Shown: positions 49,580-60,599, numbered from the stretch's first letter. The stretch is DNA of 64,000 bases from Cucumis sativus (GCF_000004075.3 NC_026655.2:32535489-32599488); one strand, 5' to 3'. Translations and numbers: made by a program. The notes: generated from the letters alone by a model not told the origin.

Positions 49580-50185
49580 ATGAGTTGTGTGGACAAGGGG
49601 GAGTGGTCAAAAATACCTGTTTGTACAACACCATGTGTTCTTGATATAGCAAATTTTGCAGTGACGGAACACAACAAAGAAACTGGAGAAAAATTGACAC
49701 TCAAAAGTGTTATAAAAGGATGGTTTTTGGAGTTGGGCGATGTGAAATTAAAGTTTCGTTTGTACATTCTAGCAGCAAACGACAAAGGAGTTGTCCTAAC
49801 CTATGAAGCAGTTGTGTGCGTCACAGAAATAGGTGACTTTAAAAGAGTGAAGAAACTCTTATCTTTCAATGTCGGTTATTTGGATGAGAAGGATGTATTT
49901 TGGATTGTAATTGTTGATACTAAAGCGTCTTGTGTGCAAGACGTGGCAAAGTTTGCTGTGGCAAAGCATAATGAAGACGAACATGATAGTCTTGTCTACC
50001 TTTCTATCACTAAAGGTTGGTATCGAGAACTTGACCCGTATAATGCTATATTCTTCGAAATTCATCTTACGACGAAGGATTGTTTTGGACGAGTGCGTGA
50101 GTTTAAGGCTTTGGTTCTAGAAGACAAACCTCAAAAGGAGAAAATCCGAACACTCAAATATTTCGAAGTTATAAAGAAATGTTGA
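49580..50185 (+). CDS. PP1-type phloem filament protein with two cystatin-like repeats, 201 aa
   Basis: A single open frame from ATG 49580, well placed after a TATA box, to TGA 50183. Two tandem units of about 100 residues are visible. Each starts with the plant cystatin helix signature, IANFAVTEHN at residues 23-32 and VAKFAVAKHN at 122-131 (family pattern [LVI]A.FAV..HN). Beta-strand-like sequence follows. Where inhibitory cystatins have the loop Q.V.G, this protein has SVIKGW (43-48) and SITKGW (142-147), so protease inhibition is doubtful. Five or more cysteines (for example 3, 15, 19, 80, 118) fit PP1, which cross-links through disulfides into phloem filaments in cucurbits. It is much shorter than the pumpkin PP1, which has more repeats. 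No signal peptide and no intron are seen. It might alternatively be called a multidomain phytocystatin. Confidence 0.82.
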   Translation: MSCVDKGEWSKIPVCTTPCVLDIANFAVTEHNKETGEKLTLKSVIKGWFLELGDVKLKFRLYILAANDKGVVLTYEAVVCVTEIGDFKRVKKLLSFNVGYLDEKDVFWIVIVDTKASCVQDVAKFAVAKHNEDEHDSLVYLSITKGWYRELDPYNAIFFEIHLTTKDCFGRVREFKALVLEDKPQKEKIRTLKYFEVIKKC

Positions 50186-50282
50186 AAACTTGCTATCTAT
50201 ATGTAAGTGAGAGTGGTTATGTTATGTGTTATGTCTATGTTCTTGACTATATATCCATAAATGAATAGTCAAGTTTAAACTA

Positions 50283-50288
50283 AATAAA
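50283..50288 (+). terminator. Polyadenylation signal of the PP1-like gene
   Basis: AATAAA about 98 bases after the stop codon in an AT-rich 3' flank. Confidence 0.6.
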
Positions 50289-50299
50289 ACGTTTTAAAT

Positions 50300-51610
50300 T
50301 ATATGTCACTCTTTATGCCAAATTTTATTAAGGAAGTTGTTTATATTATAACCTATTAGTTATTGGGAATTTATACGAGATATAAATAAAGTCACTTCAT
50401 TAAAATGAAAATGTAATAGATCGATGGTAATAAGAAATGTGTGGGGTGCCATTTGATTGCTTTTAGCATTGTTTACTTATGTTCTATGATCGTATTGACA
50501 CATGAGGTCACTTCCAACTTATAATCAACAAATGCAAATTGATTCACAAATTAAAGGCATTCAGTTCAATTGCACCTAGTAATTAAGTTGTATATTTGTT
50601 ACTGTGTTTCGGTTACAACTACCATTATTGTTATTGTTTCAGCTGAAAAATTATCAATTTGACATTTTAATATTGTCGTTATTGTAATCGCTTTGGAAAC
50701 CTTATCCTTTGAATTCCTAAGTCGTATAAGAAGTTAAGTAGAGGTTGTTGTTGATGTGTTGTGTTGTTAACGTAGCTTAATTGAAGGATTAAAGGCTTGT
50801 TTGAAATTCAACTAAGTGTTTGGGAGCTAGGGTAACCAACTTAGGTGTTATGAGAACCTTCAAGAGTATGATGACCAATAGTAGTTTAAGTGGCCAAGTA
50901 GAAGAGCCCTGGTGTGAAACTCCGATCTGCAAAACAACAAGAATGCAGGAAGTAGTGTAGATAGGACACAATTTAGCTTAAAACCTTGCAATTGATCTTA
51001 TCACCTAACTCAAACTCAACCCCTTTTAAACTACCAAGTGAAAAACATAACGTAATGGAAGTCAACATAAACGTCAAGTACAATAATTAACATAACCAAA
51101 ACTTACGCTTATTTAGAATGATTTTGACCACATGGTTATATTGGTACAATATGTAGTTTATTGAAAATGGACTTGAAGGAGATGCTGATTCTGGCGGTGA
51201 AGAAGATGAACCGGAGGACACTGATGGTGTGAAAGTGGAACATCTCTACACATTTCAGATTATCAAGGTTTTGCACTAATAACCGATTGATTTACTATAG
51301 TGATGAAGCTACCAAGCAAGTGATTGATGTTTGATTCGTGACAAGACTTGTTGCAATTTAGTTATCTATGACAATACATTGCATTTAGTTTCTTTGTAAA
51401 AATATATTACCAATGTTTAGTTTCTATTTCACTTGTATTTATCCCTTTGGGAAAATTCGATAGATTTAGTGTACTTAGTTTTTTTGTAAATATGTTATCT
51501 ATGTTATTTTTATATATGAAAGTTCTTATTTATATGTGTACTAGTTTTGTGTTAAAATGGAATCATTGGATAACAGGAAAAAAATCTAATTGAATTACAA
51601 TTTTTTTTAT
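50300..51610. other. Intergenic, includes interior of an inverted CACTA-like element
   Basis: No gene accepted. 51140-51280 reads as an acidic stretch (GDADSGGEEDEPEDTDG) ending near a stop. It may be the C-terminus of a transposon protein, but the family is not recognised. It lies on the inner side of the inverted CACTA end at 51613-51900. Confidence 0.4.
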
Positions 51611-51612
51611 AA

Positions 51613-51900
51613 AAAAAATTCATAACATATTTGACGGTTATAAAATGTCATAAACAAGTCCATCCTTGACGGTTTTTCAATGTCATAAACAATCAATTTC
51701 TTGACGGTTATTAAATGTCATGAATACTTATACTCTTGACGATTTTAAGTTGTCATAAACATTCACACTCTTGACGGTTTTTACCTGTCATGAACATTTG
51801 TATACTTGACATTTATAAAACGTCAACGTTCAATATTCTTGACGTTTTTATCAACCGATAAGAACTTTGGCTTTCTTGACACTGGCTTCAAGGACGGTTA
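51613..51900 (-). mobile_element. CACTA-like subterminal block, inverted copy of 2582-2833
   Basis: The reverse complement follows 2582-2833 closely, with the same series of 'gaagccagtgtcaagaaag', 'cggttgataaaaacgtcaagaat' and 'aaattgattgtttatgaca'. The outermost 66 bases, including CACTACTACAAAAAC, are missing at the 51900 side, where the repeat of 47089 begins abruptly. The element body would extend towards lower coordinates. Confidence 0.85.
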
Positions 51901-52200
51901 TATTAATTTGATTCATGATAAAATTATTGGTTATGAGAGAAATTTGTATTTGAATATGATTCAAATTTAACTTATCTTAAATATAAGATATTTAATTTAG
52001 TTGTTAATTAATTAGAGAATTAGTTAATAGTTTATTTTAATATTATTTAATTAAATTAATATAAAACTATAAGATATTATTGAAAGATATTCATTAAATA
52101 AGATTTAAATAAAATATTAATTAAATATGATTTAATTAATTATTAACTAATTGATTACTTGTTAATTAATTAGTTGATTTGAAATTTATGCTAATTTAAT
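51899..52200 (+). repeat. Dispersed LTR-like repeat, copy 2
   Basis: Matches 47089-47240 in the same orientation and begins exactly where the CACTA subterminal block breaks off. Confidence 0.6.
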
Positions 52201-52370
52201 ATTTTTTAAATTAATAGAATCTCATGATTCTCTTCGACTCTCTTTCCTTAGATACAATTTTCTTTAACAATTCAATCAACCAAAATAAAACTAATAATTT
52301 TGTTTTTCCACAAAAGAGTTTCTCTAAAAAAATCTCCAAACTTTTTTCCATCCGAATTGGTTCCCCACAA

Positions 52371-52442
52371 ACCAATCTCATCTCAAAAAATACGGAGGTG
52401 TCCGAAACCAATCTCATCTCAAAAAATAGGGAGGTGTCCGAT
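52371..52442 (+). repeat. Two tandem 36-bp units
   Basis: Unit 'accaatctcatctcaaaaaa..' at 52371-52406 is repeated at 52407-52442 with two differences. Short ORFs on both strands across it are shadows of the repeat. Confidence 0.9.
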
Positions 52443-52927
52443 GGGTGATGTCCCAATTTTGTGATTTATTTTGTAGATTCAGAGATGTTAACACAAGTAA
52501 GTTTTTCTTTCTCTAATCTATAATTAGAAAACATGCTTAGCCGTTAAGTCTTAATAAGAAAATTTGTTTTTATTGTATTTTGTCATTCTACTAGTATTTT
52601 GGGATTTCCAAATTAAATTGAGAAATGATTCTAAAATCTTTCACTGCCAATGACTTTTATCCCTTCAACGATGGCCTGAGAAACAATCTCTAAATTTTCT
52701 GTCTTTCATCCTACCCAGCAAGCATCAAGATGCTCATGCCTTTGTTCTGGGCCTAATCTTTGTTTTCCATCTCCCCGAAGATTACTCAACTTAGTAAGAA
52801 AATAGGATAGAAGATACAGCTATTACATTCTTCCGCTCTTTGCTTACTTTGCTTGCTTAGCTTTTCTTAGATCACAAATGAGGATCATGCCTCTTATTTA
52901 TAGGCATAAAATCCTTGGAGCCTAATG

Positions 52928-54256
52928 TGTCACACTTCATCCCGAACATATCCTAACAAAGCGATACACAGTGTGACTTGAGTATTCATGACTTGTTTAA
53001 ACAAAAGAAACCTCAACCTAGGTTCTTAAGCTTAGCTCAAATGCCTGATCACTGAGCACTTACACTTATTTTCACATTTGTAAGTGATATTATAACATTA
53101 TAACACAACGAATAAGAGATAAAAAAACAACTCCATTTCATTAACTTTCAATTATGTGATCTACATTACACTTTACATACATTGAAGCACATGTATAAAA
53201 CTTAATTTAAATGCTCTAGGATAGCCTTCTGGCCTAGTTAGCCTCTTAAGCCCTTCTTACTCTAAGATGAACGCCTAATCACCTGGGAAGTGGAAAATCT
53301 TAAAACATAAGTCAAAAGACTTAGTGAATGAAGTTTTAAAAAAACCTTTTCGAAACATGTTACATAAATCATAACTATTTCAATCGTATAATACATAATA
53401 CACATTAGTCTTGTGTCTCTTTCGTCGGAAACATGAACCATTCCCTAAGTTAAGACCCAGCATCTTAATTCATTCATCATTGCTCAGGTCGCCTAACACA
53501 ATACACATCTTTTATACATTGGCTAGCTTCACTCTATCCGTAGTCCCTTTTTACATCACTGCATTACTTCTTATGTGCACATAGTTAGCTCTTTGATAGG
53601 ATTAAAACTAATGCTTTGAAAATATTCTTTCACATTCGTTGAAACACAAAACATTGCTTTTAAAACATAAGCTTTCATTTAAATTTATTTATAAGTACTC
53701 ATTACAAACATGAATTCAAAAGAAAGCTTTAAGTTTACAAACATTTACAAATATCACTCACTCACAAAATTCAGTTGCCTTAAATCCAGATTGCTTCTAC
53801 ACTTCTTCTTCTTGCGTAGTCCTTCAACAACAACTTCAACACTTAGTTTTTCTTTTTCAAACTTTTAGAATAACTTCCTTCTTCTAATTCCTTCCTCTAT
53901 TTATAATAATCCTAATTTCGATTAGTCATCCTTAAGGTTCCTAAAATATGGCCAGCTTCTACTTGCTTAAAGTATTATACGTGTAAGCTTAGTATTTCAC
54001 TCAATCTTACTTAACTTCAGCTTAACACGTAACCCTTGTCAAATCAAATTGATATTTTCTCGCTTGCCTTTTCTCGCAAAGAACTCTACTCGCCTAACTG
54101 CCTTTTAATCGCCAAAGTCCTTATCATGTTGCCTTCATTACGGAATAAGACTTAAACACCTAAACGTCAGTTTTCAAAATATAAACTTCTTCAAAATGCC
54201 TTCTCTCAATATTTAGTAAAAAATTTGACACTTCAAATATAAACTTGGGTCTCACA
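52928..54256 (-). mobile_element. Solo LTR, gypsy (chromovirus-like) family
   Basis: On the minus strand it starts TGTGAGACCC (54256) and ends GTGTGACA (52928), length 1329 bp. The flanking five bases are taatg on the left and caatg on the right, a 4/5 match to a 5-bp target duplication. It holds the family's 'cactaagtcttttgactta' region (53305-53325 inverted) and 'atgtgcacata' (53573-53583), seen also in the LTRs at 30620 and 41715. No internal domain adjoins it, so it is a solo LTR. Confidence 0.78.
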
Positions 54257-54261
54257 CAATG

Positions 54262-55690
54262 TAAAGCCATGATCCAAAGAAAAGGGGTTGTGTTAAAGAG
54301 GAGTTATGTTAAAAAGAGACATTTTGGCTAAGCGTAAATAATAAGCAATCTGTGATCAAGGATGCCTTCAAGGAAAGGTGATGCAAGGAGAGATGCTTAC
54401 AGTCACTGTTGCGTCGAAGCGAGGTGACGCGATATGATTAGCTGGCGAGGAAGAAGCATGCATTTAATGCAAAGAACTAGACAACAACACGGGAATAAGT
54501 ACCTATGCCTAAAGTGTTGATGCAATGAATTAAGTGTTTCATTGAAAGGATGGATGTTCGTATGAGGCGACTAGACGACTATCTGAGGGAAAGTAAATGT
54601 TCTATTATTTTTCAAGAAGGGAGTCAGATGAAAAAGAATTGAGCATTCCAAAAAGATAAGGTTAGCGTTTCAAGAGAAATATCTAATTGCGAGTAACAAT
54701 TGGCAACGTGTTGAAATTATGTTGGTTGTATAGCTTGATGAGTTATAGCTTGACACATGTAAAGCGTGGAAATGACCCATGAGTTTGAAAGGTCGCTATA
54801 AATAGGACCAAAGAGGTCGGAAGAAAGAGGGGCATAAGATGCTAAACATTATGATTAATTGTTAAGAGAAAGTGTCGAGTGTTGAAAGGTCGATTAAGGG
54901 AATCACTAGGCAAGACGAGAAAGCCAAAAGTAAGAAAAGGAAAGAGTTTAGGCTAAGTATTTCTGTGAGTGATCCTTTTAAATGAAAGAAATATTTTGTG
55001 AATGATTGCTCTTTTTAATCTTATGTTTGACGATTAACATTTGATAATGATACTAATGTGATGTGATGTGTTGTATGTAATGCTTTTGAGATAATGCTTC
55101 TTATCTTATTGGCTGTAATGATTGAATGATGTATTGGTGGAAGTGAATCCCAGGTCTAGGGCAAATAAATGTTGATGAAAGTGAATCCCAAGTCTGAGCG
55201 AGAAATGAATTTTGTTCTTCATAGTTGGGTGCTGGTGAAAGTGAATCGTAGATCTAGGTGAGGTTGTATCATGAGACACTGGTGGAAGTGAATTCCAGGT
55301 CTAGGGGATGGTCTCAGGTTTGAGTGTAGAACGATCATTGTGAGACACTGGTAGAAATTTCAAGTTTATCACGAGACACTAGTGAAGTGAATCCCAGGTT
55401 CAGGGGATTGGATGTGGATTGAAGAATCTCAGGTCCCGATGATAAATGATGAACATGCTGATGAATGAAATGTATGGAATTGCGTTCTTAAGAATAAGAT
55501 TGTTATTATTGAAAATGTTGTTTTCCCTAAAAATGTATTTTCTCTAAACTCATCACTCACTAACTTTGTTACTTATATTTTAAGTTTTTCTTCCCCAGGT
55601 TGTCAGGCGTTGAAGCTAAGTAAAGAATGGATGTCAGGTGTAGAAGCCAAGTAAAGGAGGAAAGGTGGGATGTTATGTAAACTTGCACGG
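54262..55690 (+). mobile_element. Second LTR-like unit, head to head with the solo LTR
   Basis: Carries TATAAATA at 54797-54804 and, at 55550-55635, the region 'cactcactaactttgtt..cttccccaggttgtcaggcgttgaagctaagtaaag'. The latter parallels 'cttccaggatcaggtgtttaggctaagtag' of the LTR at 29692. Both edges are uncertain. No gag or pol follows. Confidence 0.55.
55135..55410 (+). repeat. Minisatellite, 'ggtgaaagtgaatcccaggtctagg' units
   Basis: Five to six variants of this unit are spaced 35-60 bp apart (55137, 55173, 55231, 55282, 55345, 55381). The phrase 'gagacactggtgg' sits between several of them. It lies inside the LTR-like unit. Confidence 0.75.
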
Positions 55691-55932
55691 TGAGAAAGGT
55701 GGTCCTCTGTGTACATGAATCTTCGATTATTGTTTTCGTTTCACAAATATTCTTAGAAAGTAATATCGGTATCATTTTTCATCCTTGTTTCTTGAATTTA
55801 TTCTTTTAAGTTCCAATACAAAGATATATTGCCCCAAAAAAAAGGTATATAAAAGATGATGAAATGTGAATTACCTTTTTTTTATCTTTATTATAAAGAA
55901 TTTGGTGGATCTTTGATTCATAGGTAACGTCT

Positions 55933-56011
55933 CCAAACTACTTTACAAGTTATGAAGATCCTCCATTTATACTCCTGATTTCAGAATGCTCCCACTTGTA
56001 AAGTAGTTTGG
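55933..56011. repeat. Hairpin with perfect 18-bp arms
   Basis: ccaaactactttacaagt (55933-55950) is the exact reverse complement of acttgtaaagtagtttgg (55994-56011), leaving a 43-base loop. Confidence 0.9.
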
Positions 56012-56029
56012 ATACCTTCTGTGGAAAGC

Positions 56030-56200
56030 TTTTTATGCTATTGTCTAGGGTCTTTAGGGAGAAAAACAATAGAATTTTCAAAGGAGCCGAGAGACCTTTG
56101 TGTGAGGTGTGGTGTCTTGTGAGATATCATGCCTTTTTTTTTTTGTGTTTTCGTTTATAAGGAAATTATCTTGTAAATACCTTACCACCACCACCTTCTT
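56030..56200 (+). pseudogene. LINE ORF2 C-terminal remnant
   Basis: The translation near 56055-56130 reads REKNNRIFKGAERPLCEVWCL-VRYHAFF. It resembles the end of plant L1-type ORF2, where 'W.ERN.RIF.G.ER...EVW.L.RFH.S' follows the reverse transcriptase. Only this tail is seen. Confidence 0.6.
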
Positions 56201-56209
56201 GATTTAAGA

Positions 56210-57650
56210 TATTTGCATTGGTACATACATATGTAACAGAGAAAAACAATTGCAATAAGTGATCGTGGTTCTTATTTTAATTACACTTTTTCTTACTTTT
56301 ATATTTTTAAAGACAAAAGAAAAGAATAAATGGAATTTGTTGTTGCATACTTGTTTTGTACCTTCTTTAATTTTTTTTTTCTCCTTTTCAACTGTTGTCT
56401 TTATCTTGAGTACTAAGATAGAAATATGAAATCGTGCTTCAATTTAGAAGTACTTGAGCCTGTATTAATAGCAAATTGTGGTGCAGCTGACCGTTGTTTT
56501 CATGGTAATGGTAATTTCTATGCAAGAGTTGTACACCATTTTCTCATTAGTAAATGCTCATGTTGTTAGATTGTTAGATTCTTTGTTAGGAATTTGGAGT
56601 AAGGTAAATGGCCCTATTTATTCTCTTTCTATTGGGTTAATGATTCTTCACATGATTGAATGGGTGACCTCTGGTTTGATTAATCTTCATTCTTTTGAGA
56701 AATTAGATGTTGTTAGCCATGCGACTTTAACGTCTTCATAGGAAAGTTATGCTTCATTTTTGTTGTTGTAATGTCTGCAGCTAGAATATTGAGGTCTTTT
56801 AATACTTACAAAGGTTTATTAAGTATTTTTAACTACGTTTCTTTGAAACTTACCAACTAGTGTAACTATGTTTTTTAAGCTTGTGGTCATATGTCGATTT
56901 CTTAATGTCAATGATATTTTGTTGTTATCCAAGAAGAGAACTCAAACCTTTTATTTGATAATTTTGTTTGGTTTCTAGCATTTTGTACTACTTTGCTATT
57001 TAGTTAATGGTTGAGATTTTTTTATACGCTAAAGTAATTGTTTCACCATGTGCTAACAACTTTTTTCTCAACGACATTCCTTTATGAAGTTTCCCTCCGT
57101 AAGATGCATGAAAAGTCCAAGAGTGAGGTATTGTTTAGCTTGCCTAGTTTCACTTATTGAGCAGGTAACAAGTTTTTTTTTTTTTTTATGCCTTGACGAT
57201 TTTGAATTATTTTGCATTGAAATAATTTTTTTTTCTATTAACATTTATTTAGTTCATCGTTGGAGATGATGAATTTTCTTATTGTCCCAATCTTTTGGTC
57301 TCTTTTATGTCCAAAAATGATCTTTTATTCTCTTTCGACATCTGTTTAAACTTACTTTCTAGTTTATTCCTCTCTGATGATTTTCATTTGTTGTTTGCTC
57401 CTTTTTTATAGACAAGATATCTTCATTTCCGAAACTGACCTGTCGAATGGGGGTGGTGCCAGGATCTCCAGTTTTTTATATTTGTATTTGAGAGACATAA
57501 AATGTGAATTTAGTATCATTTGCTTTTTTGTGAATTGATTAATGAGATATTGATGGTGTTGCATTTGAGTGCACAATTTACTAACTTGCTCCTTTGTCCA
57601 CTAGCTCTTGGGTCAACCCATATATTTTGTGTGTGCCATTTTCACTGTTT
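56210..57650. other. Undetermined AT-rich DNA with one exon-like stretch
   Basis: An open stretch at 56478-56741 follows a tggtgcag acceptor-like site and encodes a hydrophobic sequence (SLIGLMILHMIEW type) that I do not recognise. It may be a further captured fragment of the CACTA copy ending at 58722, or chance. 57172-57187 is a T-run. Confidence 0.35.
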
Positions 57651-57659
57651 TTTATTAAT

Positions 57660-58722
57660 GGCTGAAATTTCATACTTTTTGCTTTTAGTGTACTTGTAAA
57701 TTGTTTCAAACTTGATTGAAAATGTTATAATTAAAGTTATGGTTGTTGTTCTCTTTTGTTGTTTGTCATTTCACTGTATCTTAATTAGCTTTAAATAGAA
57801 CACTCTTTAGTCATACTCTAAAATGATATTTTTTTTTCTTACTAGGTTTGGAAGAATCCATTGGAGCAGTGAAGCCAACAAGGAGAAATGGATTGATATA
57901 GGATTTTTTATATGGTTGGTAGAAAAATATTGGTTCTAATGTATTGATTTTAGGCTTGTTGGTAGCTAAAGATGTCAATGTTATTTTTTTGTATGTAAAC
58001 TACCTTTTAACAAAAAAAATGGTTATTAGTCAATGGGTGTACGAATATTACAAAGTGTATTACAACATTTATATATATTAAAGTGTCGACTTTTTGTTTC
58101 CTATATGGGTGTGATGTATTAAAACATTATTGTCATTGAAATGGTTAATGTAATGACAGAGCGGCAAGAAGAACAGAAAAAAAAATTAGTAATTAAGGAA
58201 TATACGACAGGAAAAAATGTCATAATATACGAATTTGTGACATTTTCTAATTGTTGTCAATATTAAAACAACGACAATTTAATTTTATAAAAAACTGTCA
58301 CGATTGACCTATCTTTGACAGAGAAAAATGTCATAATATACGAATTCATGACATTTTGTAACTGTTGTCAATAGCAAAACAATTACATTTGCTTTTATAA
58401 AAAAAAATTGTCACGATTGGCATATCCTTGCAGATAAAAAATGTCATAATAAATGAATTTACGACATTTTTTTAATTGTTGTTAATATGCAAATGATGAC
58501 AATTATTTATTGTCATAAAATAAAATATGACAATTATTTGTTGTCATAAAATAATAATCAATGATATTTATTTTATGTCATGAAAAAACTTATTGTGACA
58601 ATTTTTGAATACTATCATGGAATGACTTTCCACAACAGGCGATACTATGACTGTAAGTAACTGTCACGAATTTTGTTTGCGACAGAAAATAACTGTCATC
58701 ATAGACCATTTTTGTTGTAGTG
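57660..58722 (+). mobile_element. CACTA element, 3' part and right terminus (copy 3)
   Basis: 57690-57722 ('cttgtaaattgtttcaaacttgattgaaaatg') and 58034-58160 match copy 1 (16399-16560). About 300 bp of other DNA is inserted between them, containing an exon-like piece after 'cttactag' at 57846. Subterminal repeats (58200-58690) end in 'catagaccatttttgttgtagtg' at 58722. The left end was not found. Confidence 0.72.
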
Positions 58723-58729
58723 GATCGTG

Positions 58730-60055
58730 TCATCCTGTTTCTTATTTAAGGAGTTTGTATGCCAATTCGTATACTCCCAATTGTCGAGGACTGCATCTCA
58801 ATTCTGAAGAGAAGTCGAGTGCAACATCATAGTTTTAAAGAAATACCAAGGACAACAACTTACTTTTGTGTGGTCCAAGACGATGAGTGGAAGAGCTGAG
58901 CCAAAGATGAAGAGCCTAGAGCTATCGTTTTAAGTCTTGTGATTTTAAAAGTTTAAATTCCAGTTGTACTTTGTTTAATGAATTGAGTTAATAAAGAGAA
59001 GAAGTTGTGTCATTCTGGTGCATTATTATTTGTGCTTATCAACTAATAGTTAAAAGCTATGTTCCATTAAGTTATTGGAGGCTAGACGATAGTGCTAGCT
59101 GGTCTAAAAGTTATCTTTTCACAGTTGCGATAAGCTTTGAGTGTTTCTAAAGTTCAAAATAAAAGTTTTTTGATGAGACAAGTTTAGGAAGTTGTTCCAC
59201 TCACTAGATGTTCGATATGTCATCTTGCGACGAGATACACGATGAGTGTCTAGGCCGGACGTCCCCATCTAGTTTCATGGAGTGGCATTTAGGGCGATGT
59301 TGAAGCCAAAGATTTCTCTAAAATTCTAACTAGTTTAGATATATTTAATCTCATCGTAATTATCTTAAGGAATTCATTCATTAACCTAAAAAGTTTAGAA
59401 TGTTTCTATATTTTTTCTTAGATATTTATTTACATCTTTTAACGTAATTATAGAGAGATCTAATAATTTACATACTAATTATATATTATGGATACTTGGA
59501 TACTGTTCTAGAATAGTTAGTGTTGCTATATAGTGTAGTATTATTTACTTTATTTTTTGAGTTTAATGACATTGTTGTCCTTGTTCTTAATTATTTTTTA
59601 TTTCCATGGTTTTGGAAATCATTTGGAATCTAGAAGTTGATTATTTTTCTGATGCCTAATATAATATATGCTATTCTAAAAAATTGTGATTGCTTTTATT
59701 GTTAAACATATACAACTCTAGCATGCTAGATTCTTTGGTCAAAAGGAGAACACTTGAATACTTTGATCAAATTGAGAGAACTTCGCTGAGTAATGGGTCA
59801 AGTGGAATATATAAAATTTGTATCCCCAAGACATGTATTAGTTTAGGGTTTTACAAACAAAAACAACAAACTCTTAACCAAAGTTAACTAATTTAGTTAG
59901 ATTTTAAGCTATATAACAAACCACTAACAATAATTAACAAACTAACTAACAGAATAGATAATCAAACAATTTTATATAACTAGCTAAACAAATTTAACAA
60001 ATATATATATATATATATATATCCTCAACAAGAGCTGGACTTGTTCAAATTAACG
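58730..60055. other. Intergenic region upstream of the lipid transfer protein
   Basis: No gene recognised. 58730-59330 has balanced composition and could be an old retroelement piece, but no motif was found. A (TA)n run lies at 59999-60022, just upstream of the promoter. Confidence 0.45.
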
Positions 60056-60059
60056 AGGG

Positions 60060-60067
60060 TATAAAAG
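60060..60067 (+). promoter_or_regulatory. TATA box of the lipid transfer protein gene
   Basis: TATAAAAG, 93 bases ahead of the first ATG at 60153. Confidence 0.65.
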
Positions 60068-60152
60068 GTATTATAGATGCCTTTCAGTCAATTTTTCCTT
60101 TTTCCTTCTGCTCATATAATCCCACCACCCCTCTCTCAAAACACACCATAGA

Positions 60153-60434
60153 TTGGAGAAAATTTATTCAATGAGAGGCATATGGCTGTTGGTGGTTGTG
60201 ATCAATGAAACTCAGGTGTCCAAGGCAGTGAAATGCGACCCAGGGGAGTTGAGACCATGTCATTTGTCCTTCACAATGTCGATGGAGCCATCGTCGGCTT
60301 GTTGCAAGAAGGTGCTGCAGCATAGGACATGCTATTGTGAATATAGTAAAAATCCAAAGACTCAACCTTATTTAAAATATGATGCCACTCAAAGGATCAT
60401 TTCTGATTGTGGCGTTGCAATCCCAACTTGCTAA
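60153..60434 (+). CDS. Type-2 non-specific lipid transfer protein, 93 aa
   Basis: All eight cysteines of the nsLTP fold are present, at residues 28, 36, 50, 51, 60, 62, 86 and 93. The spacing is C-x7-C-x13-CC-x8-C-x-C-x23-C-x6-C, exactly that of type-2 nsLTPs. The mature part, from about residue 26, is close to the family's usual 67-68 residues. Such proteins carry lipids in an internal cavity, are normally secreted, and act in cuticle formation or defence. The first 25 residues form a weak signal peptide: only W11 to I17 is strongly hydrophobic and the stretch NETQVSKA follows. A second ATG at 60171 (residue 7) would give an even shorter leader. An upstream exon is not seen, so secretion efficiency is uncertain. 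No intron, and a TATA box is in place. Confidence 0.85.
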   Translation: MEKIYSMRGIWLLVVVINETQVSKAVKCDPGELRPCHLSFTMSMEPSSACCKKVLQHRTCYCEYSKNPKTQPYLKYDATQRIISDCGVAIPTC

Positions 60435-60599
60435 AATTTCCCATATGTTTTGGCTAACAACTTCATATGAAGTGATTATATATGTATACACTGGTTTTGA
60501 AGAGGCCATAATTAATCGCACATTCTCTTTCTTATTTAGTATGTGTTTCATCGTTGTTTTTATTCTTCAAACCTATTAACTTTAATACTTAATAGTTAC

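Noticed and set aside
49444..49785. 113-codon minus-strand ORF
   Set aside because: Antisense shadow of the promoter and start of the PP1-like gene.
60168..60365. 65-codon minus-strand ORF
   Set aside because: Antisense shadow of the lipid transfer protein gene.
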